This document shows, one piece after another, positions 14,943 to 24,202 of a stretch of DNA of 64,000 nucleotides. The position numbers and the translations under genes are program-made. The notes beneath the pieces are model-generated. The model saw only the letters and a list, made by a program, of their open reading frames with translations. It was not told the origin of the DNA and made no database searches. The DNA is taken from the NCBI GenBank assembly GCA_947475245.1, contig CANJLW010000002.1:305358-369357 (forward strand). The letters run 5' to 3'. Numbering within the stretch: the stretch's first letter is position 1; every line of letters begins with the position of its first letter. The stretch is from Acetobacteraceae bacterium (lineage in GTDB: Bacteria > Pseudomonadota > Alphaproteobacteria > Acetobacterales > Acetobacteraceae).

Positions 14943-16844
14943 TTAATTGGCCGCGACCGCTTCCGGTTCGGGGTTGGTTTGTTCGGCGGCCTGCAATGCC
15001 CACATATGGGCATACAGCTTGCCCGCCGCGAGTAGCTCCGCGTGGTTGCCCTGTTCGGCAACCTGACCGTCGCGCAGCACGATGATTTCGTCCGCGTCGA
15101 CCACCGTCGACAGCCGATGCGCGATGATCAGCGTGGTGCGATCCCGCGCCACGGCGCGCAACGCGGTCTGAATATCCTGCTCGGTACCCGTATCCAGCGC
15201 GCTGGTTGCCTCGTCCAGGATCAGAATGCGCGGGTCTTTCAGGATGGTCCGGGCGATGGCAACACGCTGCTTTTCGCCGCCGGACAGTTTCAGGCCGCGC
15301 TCCCCCACCTTGGTTTCGTAACCTTCGGGCAGGCGCATCACGAAATCGTGCACCTGGGCGGCCTTGGCCGCGGCTTCGATCTCCGCCTGAGTCGCGCCGG
15401 GGCGTCCGTAGCCGATGTTGTAGCCGATGGTGTCGTTGAACAGCACCGTGTCCTGCGGCACCACGCCGATGGCGGCGCGCACGCTGTCCTGCGTGACGTC
15501 GCGCACGTCCTGCCCGTCGATCGTCACGCGCCCGCCGGTCACGTCATAGAACCGGAACAGCAGGCGGCTGATGGTCGATTTGCCCGCGCCGGTCGGCCCG
15601 ACAATGGCCAACCGCCGCCCGGCCGGCACAACGAAATTGACGCCTTTCAGGATTGTCCGGTCAGGGCGATAGCCGAACCACACATCCTCAAACCGAACCT
15701 CCCCCGCCGATCCCTGCGACAAATGCGCGACCAAGGTCGGGGCATTCGGTTTGTCCGACACTTCCTGTTCGACACGCAGCAGCGAAAACATCTGCTCCAT
15801 ATCGACCAGCCCCTGCTTGATGGTCATGTAAACCATCCCGAGGAAGTTCAGCGGCTGATACAATTGGATCAGATAGGTGTTCACCAGGACGAACATGCCG
15901 ATCGTCATCGTCCCGGCGGCCATGTCCTCCGCCGCCATCAGCATGATGACCGTCAGTCCGAACGCGATAATCGCCGCCTGACCCAGGTTCAGCGCGTTCA
16001 GCGAGACCTGCACCCGCACCGCCGCCCGCTCGTAGCGCGCCAGGGCACGGTCATAGCGGTCGGCCTCGTGGCCTTCATTGTTGAAATATTTGACGGTTTC
16101 GTAGTTCAACAGGCTGTCGAGCGCCTTGGTCGACGCATCGTTGTCGGTATCGTTCATCGTCCGGCGATAGCGCCCGCGCCGGCCCGCCAACAGAGTCGTA
16201 AAGGCGACATAGGCCAGGACCGCGACGCAGGTAACGACCGCGTAGCGCCAATCGAACAGCGTCCAGATGATGACGGTCACCATCACCAGTTCCAGCGCGG
16301 TCGGCACCACGTTGAACACGGCCAGGCGCAACACCGACTGCATGCCCTGCACGCCGCGATCGATCACCCGCGACATGCCGCCGGTCTGCCGGTCCATGTG
16401 GAACCGCAGGCTGACCGCGTGCAGATGCTTGAAGGTCCGCAGCGCCAGCAATCGCACCGCGCGCTGCTGTACCGAGGCGAACAACGCGTCGCGGATTTCG
16501 CCGAATCCGGCCCCGCCGACCCGCGCCGCGCCATACGCCAGGATCAACGCGAACGGCACCGTCAACAGCCCGGACTGACCGCCCGACGGGGCAAGGGTAT
16601 CGACCATGCGGCCATACAGGATCGGTACATAGACCGTCGCGACCTTGGCCAGCAGCATGAAGACAATCGCGATAACGACACGGACCCGTGCCCCCGGATT
16701 GTTCCTGGGCCACAGATAGGGAGCCAGCGCCAACACCGTGGCGAAATTCGACCGTCCCTCCCGCGCGACAGGCGGAGCGCCGCCCGATTGCGTATCGGTT
16801 GGCGGGGTCGTTTGGGCACCTCTCATATGTCGCATGTCTCGCAT
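14943..16844 (-). CDS. Atm1-type ABC exporter, fused permease and ATPase
   Basis: A 633-residue half-transporter that should work as a homodimer in the inner membrane. The transmembrane domain spans about residues 55-350 and contains the Atm1/HMT1 signature SLLNYETVKYFNNE (244-257). The ATPase has Walker A VGPTGAGKST (415-424), signature LSGGEKQR (520-527) and Walker B ILILDEATSALD (540-551). Bacterial and mitochondrial Atm1 proteins export glutathione-linked compounds or persulfides and help metal detoxification; two glutathione transferase genes lie nearby. The first ATG of the frame is used, but the Met at residue 7 is an alternative start. Confidence 0.9.
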   Translation of the reverse strand: MRDMRHMRGAQTTPPTDTQSGGAPPVAREGRSNFATVLALAPYLWPRNNPGARVRVVIAIVFMLLAKVATVYVPILYGRMVDTLAPSGGQSGLLTVPFALILAYGAARVGGAGFGEIRDALFASVQQRAVRLLALRTFKHLHAVSLRFHMDRQTGGMSRVIDRGVQGMQSVLRLAVFNVVPTALELVMVTVIIWTLFDWRYAVVTCVAVLAYVAFTTLLAGRRGRYRRTMNDTDNDASTKALDSLLNYETVKYFNNEGHEADRYDRALARYERAAVRVQVSLNALNLGQAAIIAFGLTVIMLMAAEDMAAGTMTIGMFVLVNTYLIQLYQPLNFLGMVYMTIKQGLVDMEQMFSLLRVEQEVSDKPNAPTLVAHLSQGSAGEVRFEDVWFGYRPDRTILKGVNFVVPAGRRLAIVGPTGAGKSTISRLLFRFYDVTGGRVTIDGQDVRDVTQDSVRAAIGVVPQDTVLFNDTIGYNIGYGRPGATQAEIEAAAKAAQVHDFVMRLPEGYETKVGERGLKLSGGEKQRVAIARTILKDPRILILDEATSALDTGTEQDIQTALRAVARDRTTLIIAHRLSTVVDADEIIVLRDGQVAEQGNHAELLAAGKLYAHMWALQAAEQTNPEPEAVAAN

Positions 16845-16979
16845 GTGGCACAGGCCGGCGAGAAGTTAAAGGCTTGCGCTTCCGCCAATCTTTGCGCGAA
16901 CGCGCGCGAGGCATTCTGCGCGGACGTCCGCGACGTTTCCATTGTATGCCCGTCTCGATGATCGCATAGAGGCGGCACA

Positions 16980-17810
16980 ATGAATGAATCTGGATTTCTG
17001 CGCCATGTGCGCGCCTGCAACACCGCCCGCCTGCCCGGCGATCGGTACGCGTTCCATCTCGGCGGCCGCGTTGTGGGTTGGATCGCCCCCCCGGTGGCGG
17101 AGGCTTTGGCCGGCTTTCCGGACATGCGAGTCGAAGGCAAAACCGTAACGCTGTCCAACGCCGCGGCCCTGCCGTCCATCGCCAAAACCTTGGCGGAGAA
17201 AGGCCTCTACCGCTGGCGGCGGGAGGCCTTCGACGTTCGCGCCGAACCCGACGGGCCGGTGTTGAGCACAATCGACCGCGGCGCCATCCCGGCCTGGGGG
17301 ATCGAGGCAACCGGCGTACACGTCAACGGCCTTGTCGACCGACCCAACGGTTTATGGCTCTGGATCGCTCGGCGGGCCGCCAACAAGACGCTGGACCCGG
17401 GCAAGCTGGATCACATCGTCGCCGGCGGCGTGCCTGCCGGTCTTTCCGTCGCGGAAACACTGGTCAAGGAGGCAGCGGAAGAAGCCGCCATACCCCGCGA
17501 CATCGCGGTAACCGCCCGACCTGTATCCATCCTGTCCTACGCGATGGATCGCCCGGAAGGGCTGCGGCGCGATCGTCTGCACTGCTATGATCTGTACCTG
17601 CCGGACAGCTTCACACCCGTCGCCGCGGATGGTGAGGTCGAGTCCTTCGAACTATGGCCGGCCATGCGTGCCCTGGAAGCGGTTCGAGACACCGACAGCT
17701 TCAAGTTCAACGTCAATCTTGTGCTGATCGACTTCTTCATCCGCCGAGAGATGATCCGCGGGGCAGAGGCCGACAGTCTGCGAAAGGCGCTGCAACAAGG
17801 GGCATCCTGA
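16980..17810 (+). CDS. Nudix hydrolase with N-terminal DUF4743-type domain
   Basis: A 276-residue protein resembling the thiamine-pyrophosphokinase-related Nudix group. The N-terminal part (residues 1-120) is a DUF4743-like region with GRVVGWIAPPVAEAL (29-43). The Nudix fold follows from about 120, with a divergent Nudix box near 150 (GGVPAGLSVAETLVKEAAEE), where Lys replaces the usual Arg before the Glu and Ser replaces one Glu; this variation is normal for the subgroup. It probably removes phosphate from damaged thiamine-like diphosphates or other dinucleoside compounds. Divergent from the Atm1-like gene across a 135-nt gap. Confidence 0.8.
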   Translation: MNESGFLRHVRACNTARLPGDRYAFHLGGRVVGWIAPPVAEALAGFPDMRVEGKTVTLSNAAALPSIAKTLAEKGLYRWRREAFDVRAEPDGPVLSTIDRGAIPAWGIEATGVHVNGLVDRPNGLWLWIARRAANKTLDPGKLDHIVAGGVPAGLSVAETLVKEAAEEAAIPRDIAVTARPVSILSYAMDRPEGLRRDRLHCYDLYLPDSFTPVAADGEVESFELWPAMRALEAVRDTDSFKFNVNLVLIDFFIRREMIRGAEADSLRKALQQGAS

Positions 17811-17831
17811 CCGGATACCCCCTTTCGCGGC

Positions 17832-18335
17832 CTAGCCTTGATTGTCGGGCGGCCCGTTGGCGATGGAAATCTCCCGCGCCTCCGGCTGATCGCCCATGCC
17901 CGGAGCCGATCGTACTTCGGCCTCTCCGACGTCATTGTTCTCGTCGTCGCTCTGCATGGTCCGACGCTGATTGCCGCCTTGACCGCCGCCCTGGCCTTGC
18001 GGAGCGTTTTGCTGATTCTGCTGAGTGGCCTGATTAATGGCGTTCAGAATCCGAAAATAATGTTCGGCGTGCTGGAAATACCCCTCGGCCATCACGCGAT
18101 CGCCGCTGCTGGTCGCGTCTCGTCCCAGTTGCAGATATTTCTCGAACAACTGCTGAGCCGTACCGCGGACCCGAATGTCCGGACCATTGCTGTCGAAAAC
18201 ATGGTTGCGGTTAAGAGGAATATTGCCCGTGGAGTGATGCCTCGGACCGCCGCCACCGCCACCGCCGCCGCCACCACCGCCTCCGCCGCTGCCACCGGAA
18301 CGATGGTTGCGGCCACGCATGCGCTTCATGTTCAT
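17832..18335 (-). CDS. DUF4167 domain-containing protein with polyglycine tract
   Basis: A 167-residue, probably RNA-associated or regulatory protein conserved after prmC in Alphaproteobacteria. The start at 18335 gives MNMKRMRGRNHR, which fits the family. The conserved core (DSNGPDIRVRGTAQQLFEKY, then DRVMAEGYFQHAEHYFRIL) follows. Between them lies an unusual uninterrupted run of 14 glycines. The C-terminus is low-complexity and rich in Gln, Gly and Asn. The frame stays open upstream to 18386, but that extension overlaps the small ORF at 18346-18534 and lacks family support. No strong ribosome site is visible. Confidence 0.82.
   Translation of the reverse strand: MNMKRMRGRNHRSGGSGGGGGGGGGGGGGGPRHHSTGNIPLNRNHVFDSNGPDIRVRGTAQQLFEKYLQLGRDATSSGDRVMAEGYFQHAEHYFRILNAINQATQQNQQNAPQGQGGGQGGNQRRTMQSDDENNDVGEAEVRSAPGMGDQPEAREISIANGPPDNQG
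18246..18296. repeat. GGN trinucleotide tract encoding polyglycine
   Basis: Seventeen consecutive codons read on the minus strand encode Gly-Gly-Ser followed by 14 glycines, using a mix of GGC, GGT and GGA. Because the unit is three bases, slippage would change the length of the glycine linker without breaking the DUF4167 frame. The mixed codons make slippage less likely than in a pure repeat. Confidence 0.8.
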
Positions 18336-18345
18336 ACTTTTGCCG

Positions 18346-18534
18346 TTATGCTTTCCCGTTAGCGGCGACCTGGGGCGTAGGGACAACGCAAAACGCGGTT
18401 CCCGGGTACATCCCCCGATATGCCTCGATCCAATCGGCTATGGTTGTGGCCGGCACGGCACCCATGTCGGTGCGACAGTCATGGATAGCGCCGGCACGCC
18501 GAACGCGCAATGTTATGACGCGCTGAGCGGACAC
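18346..18534 (-). CDS. small hypothetical ORF between prmC and the DUF4167 gene
   Basis: A 62-codon ORF starting with GTG and filling most of the otherwise empty 238-nt gap between prmC and the DUF4167 gene, on the same strand. The product has ordinary composition: AGAIHDCRTDMGAVPATT, then IADWIEAYRGMYPGTAFCVV. Its TAA lies 10 nt before the DUF4167 ATG. No family is recognised and no strong ribosome site is seen, so this may be a real small protein, a translated leader, or chance. Confidence 0.35.
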   Translation of the reverse strand: MSAQRVITLRVRRAGAIHDCRTDMGAVPATTIADWIEAYRGMYPGTAFCVVPTPQVAANGKA

Positions 18535-18573
18535 GTAAAGATAGTCCGTCCCATGGCGATCGCCAATGGTTTT

Positions 18574-19410
18574 TCATGCCTCGGCGCGCCGCAGCGCGAT
18601 TGCCCGCGGAACCCCGGCCAGGTCGGCGCGCAAACCTGACGAAAATCCATGGGCGGCCGCGATCCGCCCGACATCGTCGTGCTGTCCGATCCCCAGTTCC
18701 AGGATCGCGACACCCGTCCGCGCCAACAACCGATCCAGCCCGGCGATGATGTCGCGATACGCGCGCAACCCATCCGCCCCGCCGTCCAACGCCGACAGCG
18801 GCTCGTATTCTCCGACCTCCGGCATCAATCCCGCGATATCGCGCGACGGGATATACGGCGGATTGCTCAAAACAAGGTCGAAACCCCCAAGCGGCGGCGT
18901 CAGCGCCGCATCCCAATTGCCGCACAAAAACATCGCCCGATCCGCCAGGCCCAATGCCCGCGCATTGCGCGCCGCCAGCGCGGTGGCATCGGGCGAGATA
19001 TCGACGCCAAATCCGATCCCGCCCGGTCGTTCCCGCAGCATCGCCAGCAACAGGCACCCGGTGCCGGTGCCGAGGTCCAACACCAGCGGTGCTTCAACCA
19101 GACACGCCGCCAAGGCCGCCTCGATCAGCGTTTCCGAATCCGCCCGGGGAATCAGCGTCGCGGGTGAGACCTGAAAATCCAGGCTCCAGAATTCGCGCCG
19201 TTCGAGGATATAGGCCAACGGCTCATGCGCGACCCTACGCGCCAGCAGCCCTTCGAACCGAGGCGCTTCGGCCTCGGGATGCGCGATAATCCACGAAATA
19301 TCCCGACCGGCGGCATGTGCCAGCAGCAATCTGGCCTCGATCCGAGGATGATCGATGTGGGCAATGGTAAGCTGCCGAACGCATGCGCGAACGGCCTCCG
19401 CGATCGTCAC
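18574..19410 (-). CDS. prmC: peptide chain release factor N5-glutamine methyltransferase PrmC
   Basis: Methylates the glutamine of the GGQ motif of release factors 1 and 2, raising termination efficiency. In 278 residues it shows the N-terminal substrate-binding helical domain, [13 protein letters not shown] (63-75), SAM motif LDLGTGTG (111-118) and the diagnostic NPPY motif (183-186), which orients the glutamine amide. Its ATG overlaps the prfA stop by 4 nt (ATGA), so enzyme and substrate are co-translated, the usual prfA-prmC order. Confidence 0.95.
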   Translation of the reverse strand: MTIAEAVRACVRQLTIAHIDHPRIEARLLLAHAAGRDISWIIAHPEAEAPRFEGLLARRVAHEPLAYILERREFWSLDFQVSPATLIPRADSETLIEAALAACLVEAPLVLDLGTGTGCLLLAMLRERPGGIGFGVDISPDATALAARNARALGLADRAMFLCGNWDAALTPPLGGFDLVLSNPPYIPSRDIAGLMPEVGEYEPLSALDGGADGLRAYRDIIAGLDRLLARTGVAILELGIGQHDDVGRIAAAHGFSSGLRADLAGVPRAIALRRAEA

Positions 19411-20462
19411 TCCTCCGCCGCCAACCGCGCGGCCTGATCTTCCGCCGTCAGGGCGTCGACGAAATCGTCGAGTTCCCCTTCCATGACCCGATCGATCTTG
19501 TAGAGCGTCAGCCCGATCCGATGATCGGACACTCGACCCTGCGGAAAATTATAGGTGCGGATTCGCTCACTGCGGTCGCCGGTCCCGACCTGCGACTTGC
19601 GATCCGCCGCGCGGGTTGCATCCAGTGAGGCGCGTTGCTGCTCATAAAGCCTGGAGCGCAGGATCTTCATCGCCTTGGCGCGGTTCTTGTGCTGGCTGCG
19701 TTCTTCCTGCATCGCGACCACGATGCCGGACGGCAAGTGCGTGATGCGCACGGCGCTGTCGGTCTTGTTCACATGCTGTCCGCCGGCGCCGGATGCGCGA
19801 TACACGTCGATGCGCAGATCGCCGTCATTGATCTCCACATCCACTTCCTCGGCTTCCGGCAGCACCGCGACCGTGACCGTCGACGTATGAATCCGGCCTT
19901 GGCTTTCCGTCGCCGGAACCCGCTGCACCCGATGCACACCGGACTCGTATTTCAACCGAGCGAAAACGCCGCGCCCGGTAATTTCCGCGATGCCGTCCTT
20001 GAGACCGCCGAGTTCCGTATCGGCGTATTCCAGAATCTCAAACCGCCAGCCGCGGGTGGCGGCATACTTCTGATACATGCCGAACAGTTGGGACGCGAAC
20101 AGCCCGGCCTCATCGCCGCCCGCCGCCGGGCGGATTTCGACGATGGCGGACCGTTCGTCCGCCGCGTCCTTTGGCAACAGCGCGATTCGCAACTCGTGTT
20201 GCAGCGCCGGAACCTGCTCTTTCAGGGTGCGCAGTTCCGCCTCGGCGAGGTCCTTCATCTCGGGATCGTCGAGCAGCGCTTCCGCCTCTTCCCGCGCCTT
20301 TTCGGATGCGCGCAGGTCGGCGATCCTTTCCACCACCGGCTCGATATCCGAAAGCTCGCGCGATGCCTTGACGTAGGCGTCGCCGGAAATACCCTCGGTC
20401 AACAACGCGCGCAGTTCCTCCGCGCGCGCCGTGATCCGGTCGAGTTTCAGAGAAAAGCTCAT
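19407..20462 (-). CDS. prfA: peptide chain release factor 1
   Basis: Class I release factor for UAA and UAG codons, 351 residues. The tripeptide anticodon-like region [10 protein letters not shown] (181-190) carries the Pro-Ala-Thr characteristic of RF1. The peptidyl-tRNA hydrolysis motif GAGGQHVNK (225-233) carries the glutamine methylated by PrmC. The C-terminal [10 protein letters not shown] is short and normal. The start overlaps the hisS stop by 4 nt and the stop overlaps prmC by 4 nt. Confidence 0.97.
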   Translation of the reverse strand: MSFSLKLDRITARAEELRALLTEGISGDAYVKASRELSDIEPVVERIADLRASEKAREEAEALLDDPEMKDLAEAELRTLKEQVPALQHELRIALLPKDAADERSAIVEIRPAAGGDEAGLFASQLFGMYQKYAATRGWRFEILEYADTELGGLKDGIAEITGRGVFARLKYESGVHRVQRVPATESQGRIHTSTVTVAVLPEAEEVDVEINDGDLRIDVYRASGAGGQHVNKTDSAVRITHLPSGIVVAMQEERSQHKNRAKAMKILRSRLYEQQRASLDATRAADRKSQVGTGDRSERIRTYNFPQGRVSDHRIGLTLYKIDRVMEGELDDFVDALTAEDQAARLAAEE

Positions 20463-21694
20463 TGGAATCGCGCGGCAATATCGGCAAAAGCGACGGCTTC
20501 CTGGGTGCCGGTGGCCAGGTCCTTGACCTGTGCCGTTCCGGCCGCCAGATCGTCCTGCCCCAGGATCACGGCGGCACGCGCGCCGACCTTGTTGGCGCGT
20601 TCCATGCGACGCTTCAGGTTGCCGCGATAGGCCATTTCCGCGCGGATGCCCGCGGCGCGCAGCGATTGCAGGATGCCGATCGCAGCCGCTTCCGCAGCGT
20701 CGCCGATCGGCACGATCACTACCGGAGAGGGCACCGACGGCACTGCCTCCATCAGCATGCCCAGGCGTTCGATACCGGCCGCCCAGCCGACCGCCGGGGT
20801 CTGCGGTCCGCCCATTTCCGCCACCAGCCCGTCGTAACGCCCGCCCGCCATGACGGTGCCCTGGGCGCCGAGCTTGGTGGTGACGAATTCGAAGGCGGTG
20901 TGGCCGTAGTAGTCGAGGCCGCGGACGATGCGCGGGTTCTCCCGGAACGGCACGCCGAAATGCGCCAGATGATCGCGCAGCTTCCCATAGAATGTCGCCG
21001 CCGACTCGGTCAGATACGGTTCGATCGTCGGCGCGTCGGCGACAATGCGGCGATCCCCTTCGTCCTTGCTGTCGAGGATGCGCATCGGATTGCGGTCAAG
21101 CCGAGCGAGGCTGTCGCGGGAGAGTTTTGTTTGGTGTTCGGTGAAGTAGGCGACCAGCGCCGCCCGGTAGGCCTCTCGGCTTTCCTTGTCGCCCAGCGTA
21201 TTGACCTCCAACACCGCGTCATCGGCGACGCCCAGCGCTTTCAGGATATCCCACCCGCAGGCGATCACTTCCGCGTCGGCCAGGGGTTCCGCCGGACCGA
21301 TCAGTTCCAGCCCGATCTGGTGGAATTGCCGGTAGCGGCCTTTCTGCGGGCGTTCGTACCGGAACATCGGCCCGGCATAAAACACCTTCTGCGGCAAGCT
21401 CTGCGTCAGCCCATTCGTCACCAGTGCTCGGCATACACCCGCAGTCCCCTCGGGACGCAGTGTGATGGAATCGCCGCCGCGATCCTCGAAGCTGTACATT
21501 TCCTTCATCACGACGTCGGAGGTTTCCCCGAGCGTGCGGGAGAAGACGCGCGTGTCCTCGAAGATCGGAGTCGACCATTCGTCGAAACCATATGTCGAGG
21601 CGACCCTGCGGGCGGTATCCGCGACATGGGAGTAGCGGCGCTGGTCTTCGCCGATCAGGTCGTGCGTGCCGCGTGCGGGCTGGAGGTCGGTCAC
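20459..21694 (-). CDS. hisS: histidyl-tRNA synthetase
   Basis: Class II aminoacyl-tRNA synthetase. The preferred start is the GTG at 21694 (411 residues, reading [17 protein letters not shown]) because AAGGA lies 6 nt before it and the family normally begins just before this Q-P-x-R-G-T-x-D segment. The upstream ATG at 21718 would add eight residues and sits only 3 nt after a TATAAT. Motif 2 ([17 protein letters not shown]), the histidine-binding [13 protein letters not shown] and motif 3 [12 protein letters not shown] are all present. The C-terminal anticodon-binding domain ends normally. Confidence 0.95.
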   Translation of the reverse strand: MTDLQPARGTHDLIGEDQRRYSHVADTARRVASTYGFDEWSTPIFEDTRVFSRTLGETSDVVMKEMYSFEDRGGDSITLRPEGTAGVCRALVTNGLTQSLPQKVFYAGPMFRYERPQKGRYRQFHQIGLELIGPAEPLADAEVIACGWDILKALGVADDAVLEVNTLGDKESREAYRAALVAYFTEHQTKLSRDSLARLDRNPMRILDSKDEGDRRIVADAPTIEPYLTESAATFYGKLRDHLAHFGVPFRENPRIVRGLDYYGHTAFEFVTTKLGAQGTVMAGGRYDGLVAEMGGPQTPAVGWAAGIERLGMLMEAVPSVPSPVVIVPIGDAAEAAAIGILQSLRAAGIRAEMAYRGNLKRRMERANKVGARAAVILGQDDLAAGTAQVKDLATGTQEAVAFADIAARFQ

Positions 21695-21727
21695 GATGGG
21701 TCCTTGGTATTTGACCATCGCATTATA
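21692..21727 (-). promoter_or_regulatory. possible -10 element and start-deciding ribosome site of hisS
   Basis: On the minus strand TATAAT occupies 21727-21722 and AAGGA occupies 21705-21701, the latter 6 nt before the GTG at 21694. If TATAAT is a real -10 box, transcription would begin near 21714, downstream of the first ATG (21718), which supports the GTG start. No good -35 hexamer was found at the right distance, so the promoter part is weak. Confidence 0.35.
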
Positions 21728-21797
21728 CAGCCCAGGCGGGGCCGGACGCTACTCGGTTGGATAACCCGCCTGTAATCGAACCGGCACGCGGCGGCGG

Positions 21798-22925
21798 TTA
21801 TTCCGCCGCCAGCTTTTCCGCGTCCGCCGCGGCCTTCAGCGCCGCCGCCTTGGCTTCGACCATGCCGACGATGTGATCGACCATCGTGCCGCTGTCGATC
21901 GTGTGATCGGTCTTGCCGGCGGAATAGATCATGTGTCGCCCATTGCCGCCGCCGGTCAGGCCGATGTCGGTCATCAGCGCTTCGCCCGGGCCGTTCACCA
22001 CGCAGCCGATGATCGACAGCGTCAGCGGAGTCTCGATATGCGCCAGCCGATCTTCCAGCGTGCGCACGGTCTCGATCACGTTGAAGCCCTGCCGCGCGCA
22101 GGACGGGCAGGAGATCACCTTCACCCCGCGATGGCGGATGCCCAGGGTCTTCAGCAGATCCCAGCCCACGCGCACTTCTTCTTCCGGCTCATCGGACAGC
22201 GATACCCGAACGGTGTCGCCAATCCCGGCCCACAGCAGGGAACCCAGCCCGACAGCGGATTTCACCGTGCCCATGCGACGCCCGCCGGCTTCGGTGATGC
22301 CGATGTGCAGTGGATGGTCGCAGACCTCCGCCAGCTGCTGATAGGCGGCGACGGCCAGGAACACGTCGGATGCCTTCACGCTGATCTTGAAGTCGTGAAA
22401 ATCGTGTTGTTGCAGGATGTTGGCATGATACAGCGCGCTTTCCACCAACGCTTCGGGGTTCGGCTCGCCGTATTTTTCCAGCAGGTGCTTTTCCAGCGAC
22501 CCGGCGTTGACGCCGATGCGCATGGAACAGCCATGATCGCGCGCGGCCTTGATGACTTCCCGCACCCGGTCGTCGCTGCCGATATTGCCCGGATTGATCC
22601 GCAGACACGCGGCACCGCTTTCCGCGGCTTCAATGGCTCGGCGGTAGTGGAAATGGATATCCGCGACGATCGGCACGTTGACCTCTCGCACGATGTCCTT
22701 CAGCGCCAACGCGCTTTCCCGATCCGGGCACGACACCCGCACGATATCCACCCCGGCCAGCTCCGCTCGTCTGATCTGGGCGATGGTGCCTTCCACGTCG
22801 GTGGTCAGCGTGTTCGTCATCGTCTGCACGGTAATCGGCGCACCGTCGCCAACGGGTACCTTGCCGACATAGACCCGGCGGGATTTACGCCGCAGAATCT
22901 CCTGATAGGGTCGATAGCTGCTCAT
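21798..22925 (-). CDS. ispG: 4-hydroxy-3-methylbut-2-enyl diphosphate synthase IspG (GcpE)
   Basis: Iron-sulfur enzyme of the non-mevalonate isoprenoid pathway that reduces the cyclic diphosphate MEcPP to HMBPP. Of 375 residues, Cys273 and Cys276 (ISCPSC) and Cys308 ([11 protein letters not shown]), with the nearby Glu315, match the 4Fe-4S ligands. The TIM-barrel part has [24 protein letters not shown] and [15 protein letters not shown]. An AGGA ribosome site precedes the ATG. The Ala/Lys-rich tail is a plain extension. It shows that this organism makes isoprenoids by the MEP route. Confidence 0.96.
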   Translation of the reverse strand: MSSYRPYQEILRRKSRRVYVGKVPVGDGAPITVQTMTNTLTTDVEGTIAQIRRAELAGVDIVRVSCPDRESALALKDIVREVNVPIVADIHFHYRRAIEAAESGAACLRINPGNIGSDDRVREVIKAARDHGCSMRIGVNAGSLEKHLLEKYGEPNPEALVESALYHANILQQHDFHDFKISVKASDVFLAVAAYQQLAEVCDHPLHIGITEAGGRRMGTVKSAVGLGSLLWAGIGDTVRVSLSDEPEEEVRVGWDLLKTLGIRHRGVKVISCPSCARQGFNVIETVRTLEDRLAHIETPLTLSIIGCVVNGPGEALMTDIGLTGGGNGRHMIYSAGKTDHTIDSGTMVDHIVGMVEAKAAALKAAADAEKLAAE

Positions 22926-22980
22926 GCTGGCATTCCTGGTACGCGGGCGAGGCCCGTTGATGACGTAAGACGCGCCGACA

Positions 22981-24168
22981 CTACTGCGTTTGGCGCGCGG
23001 CAGCGACCGGCGTGGCGATCAGCTGTTGCAGTTTTCCATCCTTGATCTGATCCGGGTCAAGGATCAGGTCGCGACGGACGGAGCCGGAGCCACCCAGATT
23101 CGGGATCGCAACGCCGTCGAACACGACTTCCGTGCCGGCGGCGTTGCCGGTCGACAACAGCAGGTTCGGCTTCGCGGGCACTGGCCAGGTCTCCCCGGCT
23201 TTCATGACCCGGTTCAACAGCACCGCGCCGTTGCGTTCCTTGACCTGCATCCACGCTTCCGACGTCGCGCGCAGCATAAGCCGTGGCTGATCGAGTGCCG
23301 GTTGCGGCGCGGGCACAGCGATGGATGCCGGAGCAGCCTGCGGATTGACCGGTGCCGCGGCCGCGGAACTGGGCGAAACCGACATCGGCATCACCGGCGC
23401 CTGCGAGTCGGCGCGCTGCGCGCCGCCACTGCCCGCGGGTAGGGCCGGATTCTGAACGATCACGGCGGCGGCGGGCGGAATGGCCTGTTCGGCCAGCGGG
23501 GCAAGGCGCGACGGAATCGCGGTAACGGCCTCCGCCGGCAGGCGCCCTTCGCCCGACAGGCGATACCAGCCGACATAAACACCAATCGCCAGAACGATAC
23601 CCAGAAGCGCCATGGCCCCGGCCGGAAGGCCGCGTTCCGGCATCGGAACCGGGAATTCAAGTTCGGTCCGCTCGGAAACCTCCGACGCTTCCAACCGGAA
23701 GCGGCGCACCATCTCATCCGGCGAAAGCCCCAGGGCGGCGGCATAGGTCCGGACATAGCCGATGGCATAGGCCGTCGCGGGCAACGCCGCGACGTCGCCG
23801 GCTTCCAATGCCCGCAGATATCCTAAACCAATCCGCAGTTCGGAAGCGGCGTCTTCTATCCGCCAGTCCAGACGCTCTCTGGCCGAACGCAATTCCGCCC
23901 CGGCTTGCGGAGCCACCGGTCCATCCGGCTCGGGTGTCGCCACAGGGCGACCAAAAATGAAATTCGTCCTGCGCTTTTGCAGCACGGCTGCCCCGTCTTC
24001 CGCGTCTGGTGGTGAATTGGCTGGCTTTTCCGAACCCGACACGCGAGTCCGGCGGCCGGCTTCTAAACCACAACTTTGTGTGATGCCAACGCCCCGTAGA
24101 CTGCCTTCAAAACCAGTCGCAGTCGAATCCTGAATTCGGATATTGCCGAAACAAAATACAATTTTCAC
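22981..24168 (-). CDS. RodZ-like membrane protein with HTH and DUF4115 domains
   Basis: A 395-residue protein with the RodZ arrangement: cytoplasmic helix-turn-helix about residues 90-155 ([40 protein letters not shown]), a single membrane helix at 183-201, an Ala/Pro-rich periplasmic linker, and a DUF4115 beta domain from about residue 313 ([20 protein letters not shown]). RodZ links MreB to the cell wall and sets cell shape. It lies upstream of ispG, as in E. coli. The first 80 residues are not typical and the real start may be further in; a GTG at 24042 is one candidate. Confidence 0.82.
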   Translation of the reverse strand: MKIVFCFGNIRIQDSTATGFEGSLRGVGITQSCGLEAGRRTRVSGSEKPANSPPDAEDGAAVLQKRRTNFIFGRPVATPEPDGPVAPQAGAELRSARERLDWRIEDAASELRIGLGYLRALEAGDVAALPATAYAIGYVRTYAAALGLSPDEMVRRFRLEASEVSERTELEFPVPMPERGLPAGAMALLGIVLAIGVYVGWYRLSGEGRLPAEAVTAIPSRLAPLAEQAIPPAAAVIVQNPALPAGSGGAQRADSQAPVMPMSVSPSSAAAAPVNPQAAPASIAVPAPQPALDQPRLMLRATSEAWMQVKERNGAVLLNRVMKAGETWPVPAKPNLLLSTGNAAGTEVVFDGVAIPNLGGSGSVRRDLILDPDQIKDGKLQQLIATPVAAARQTQ

Positions 24169-24202
24169 ACTTGACGATGAACGCCGGCGATCACTCCCTC
24201 GA

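Noticed and set aside
15042..16961. 639-codon open frame on the + strand opposite the Atm1-type exporter gene
   Set aside because: Its translation is rich in Arg, His, Gln and Asp with no domain, as expected for antisense of a high-GC gene; the minus-strand exporter has all ABC motifs.
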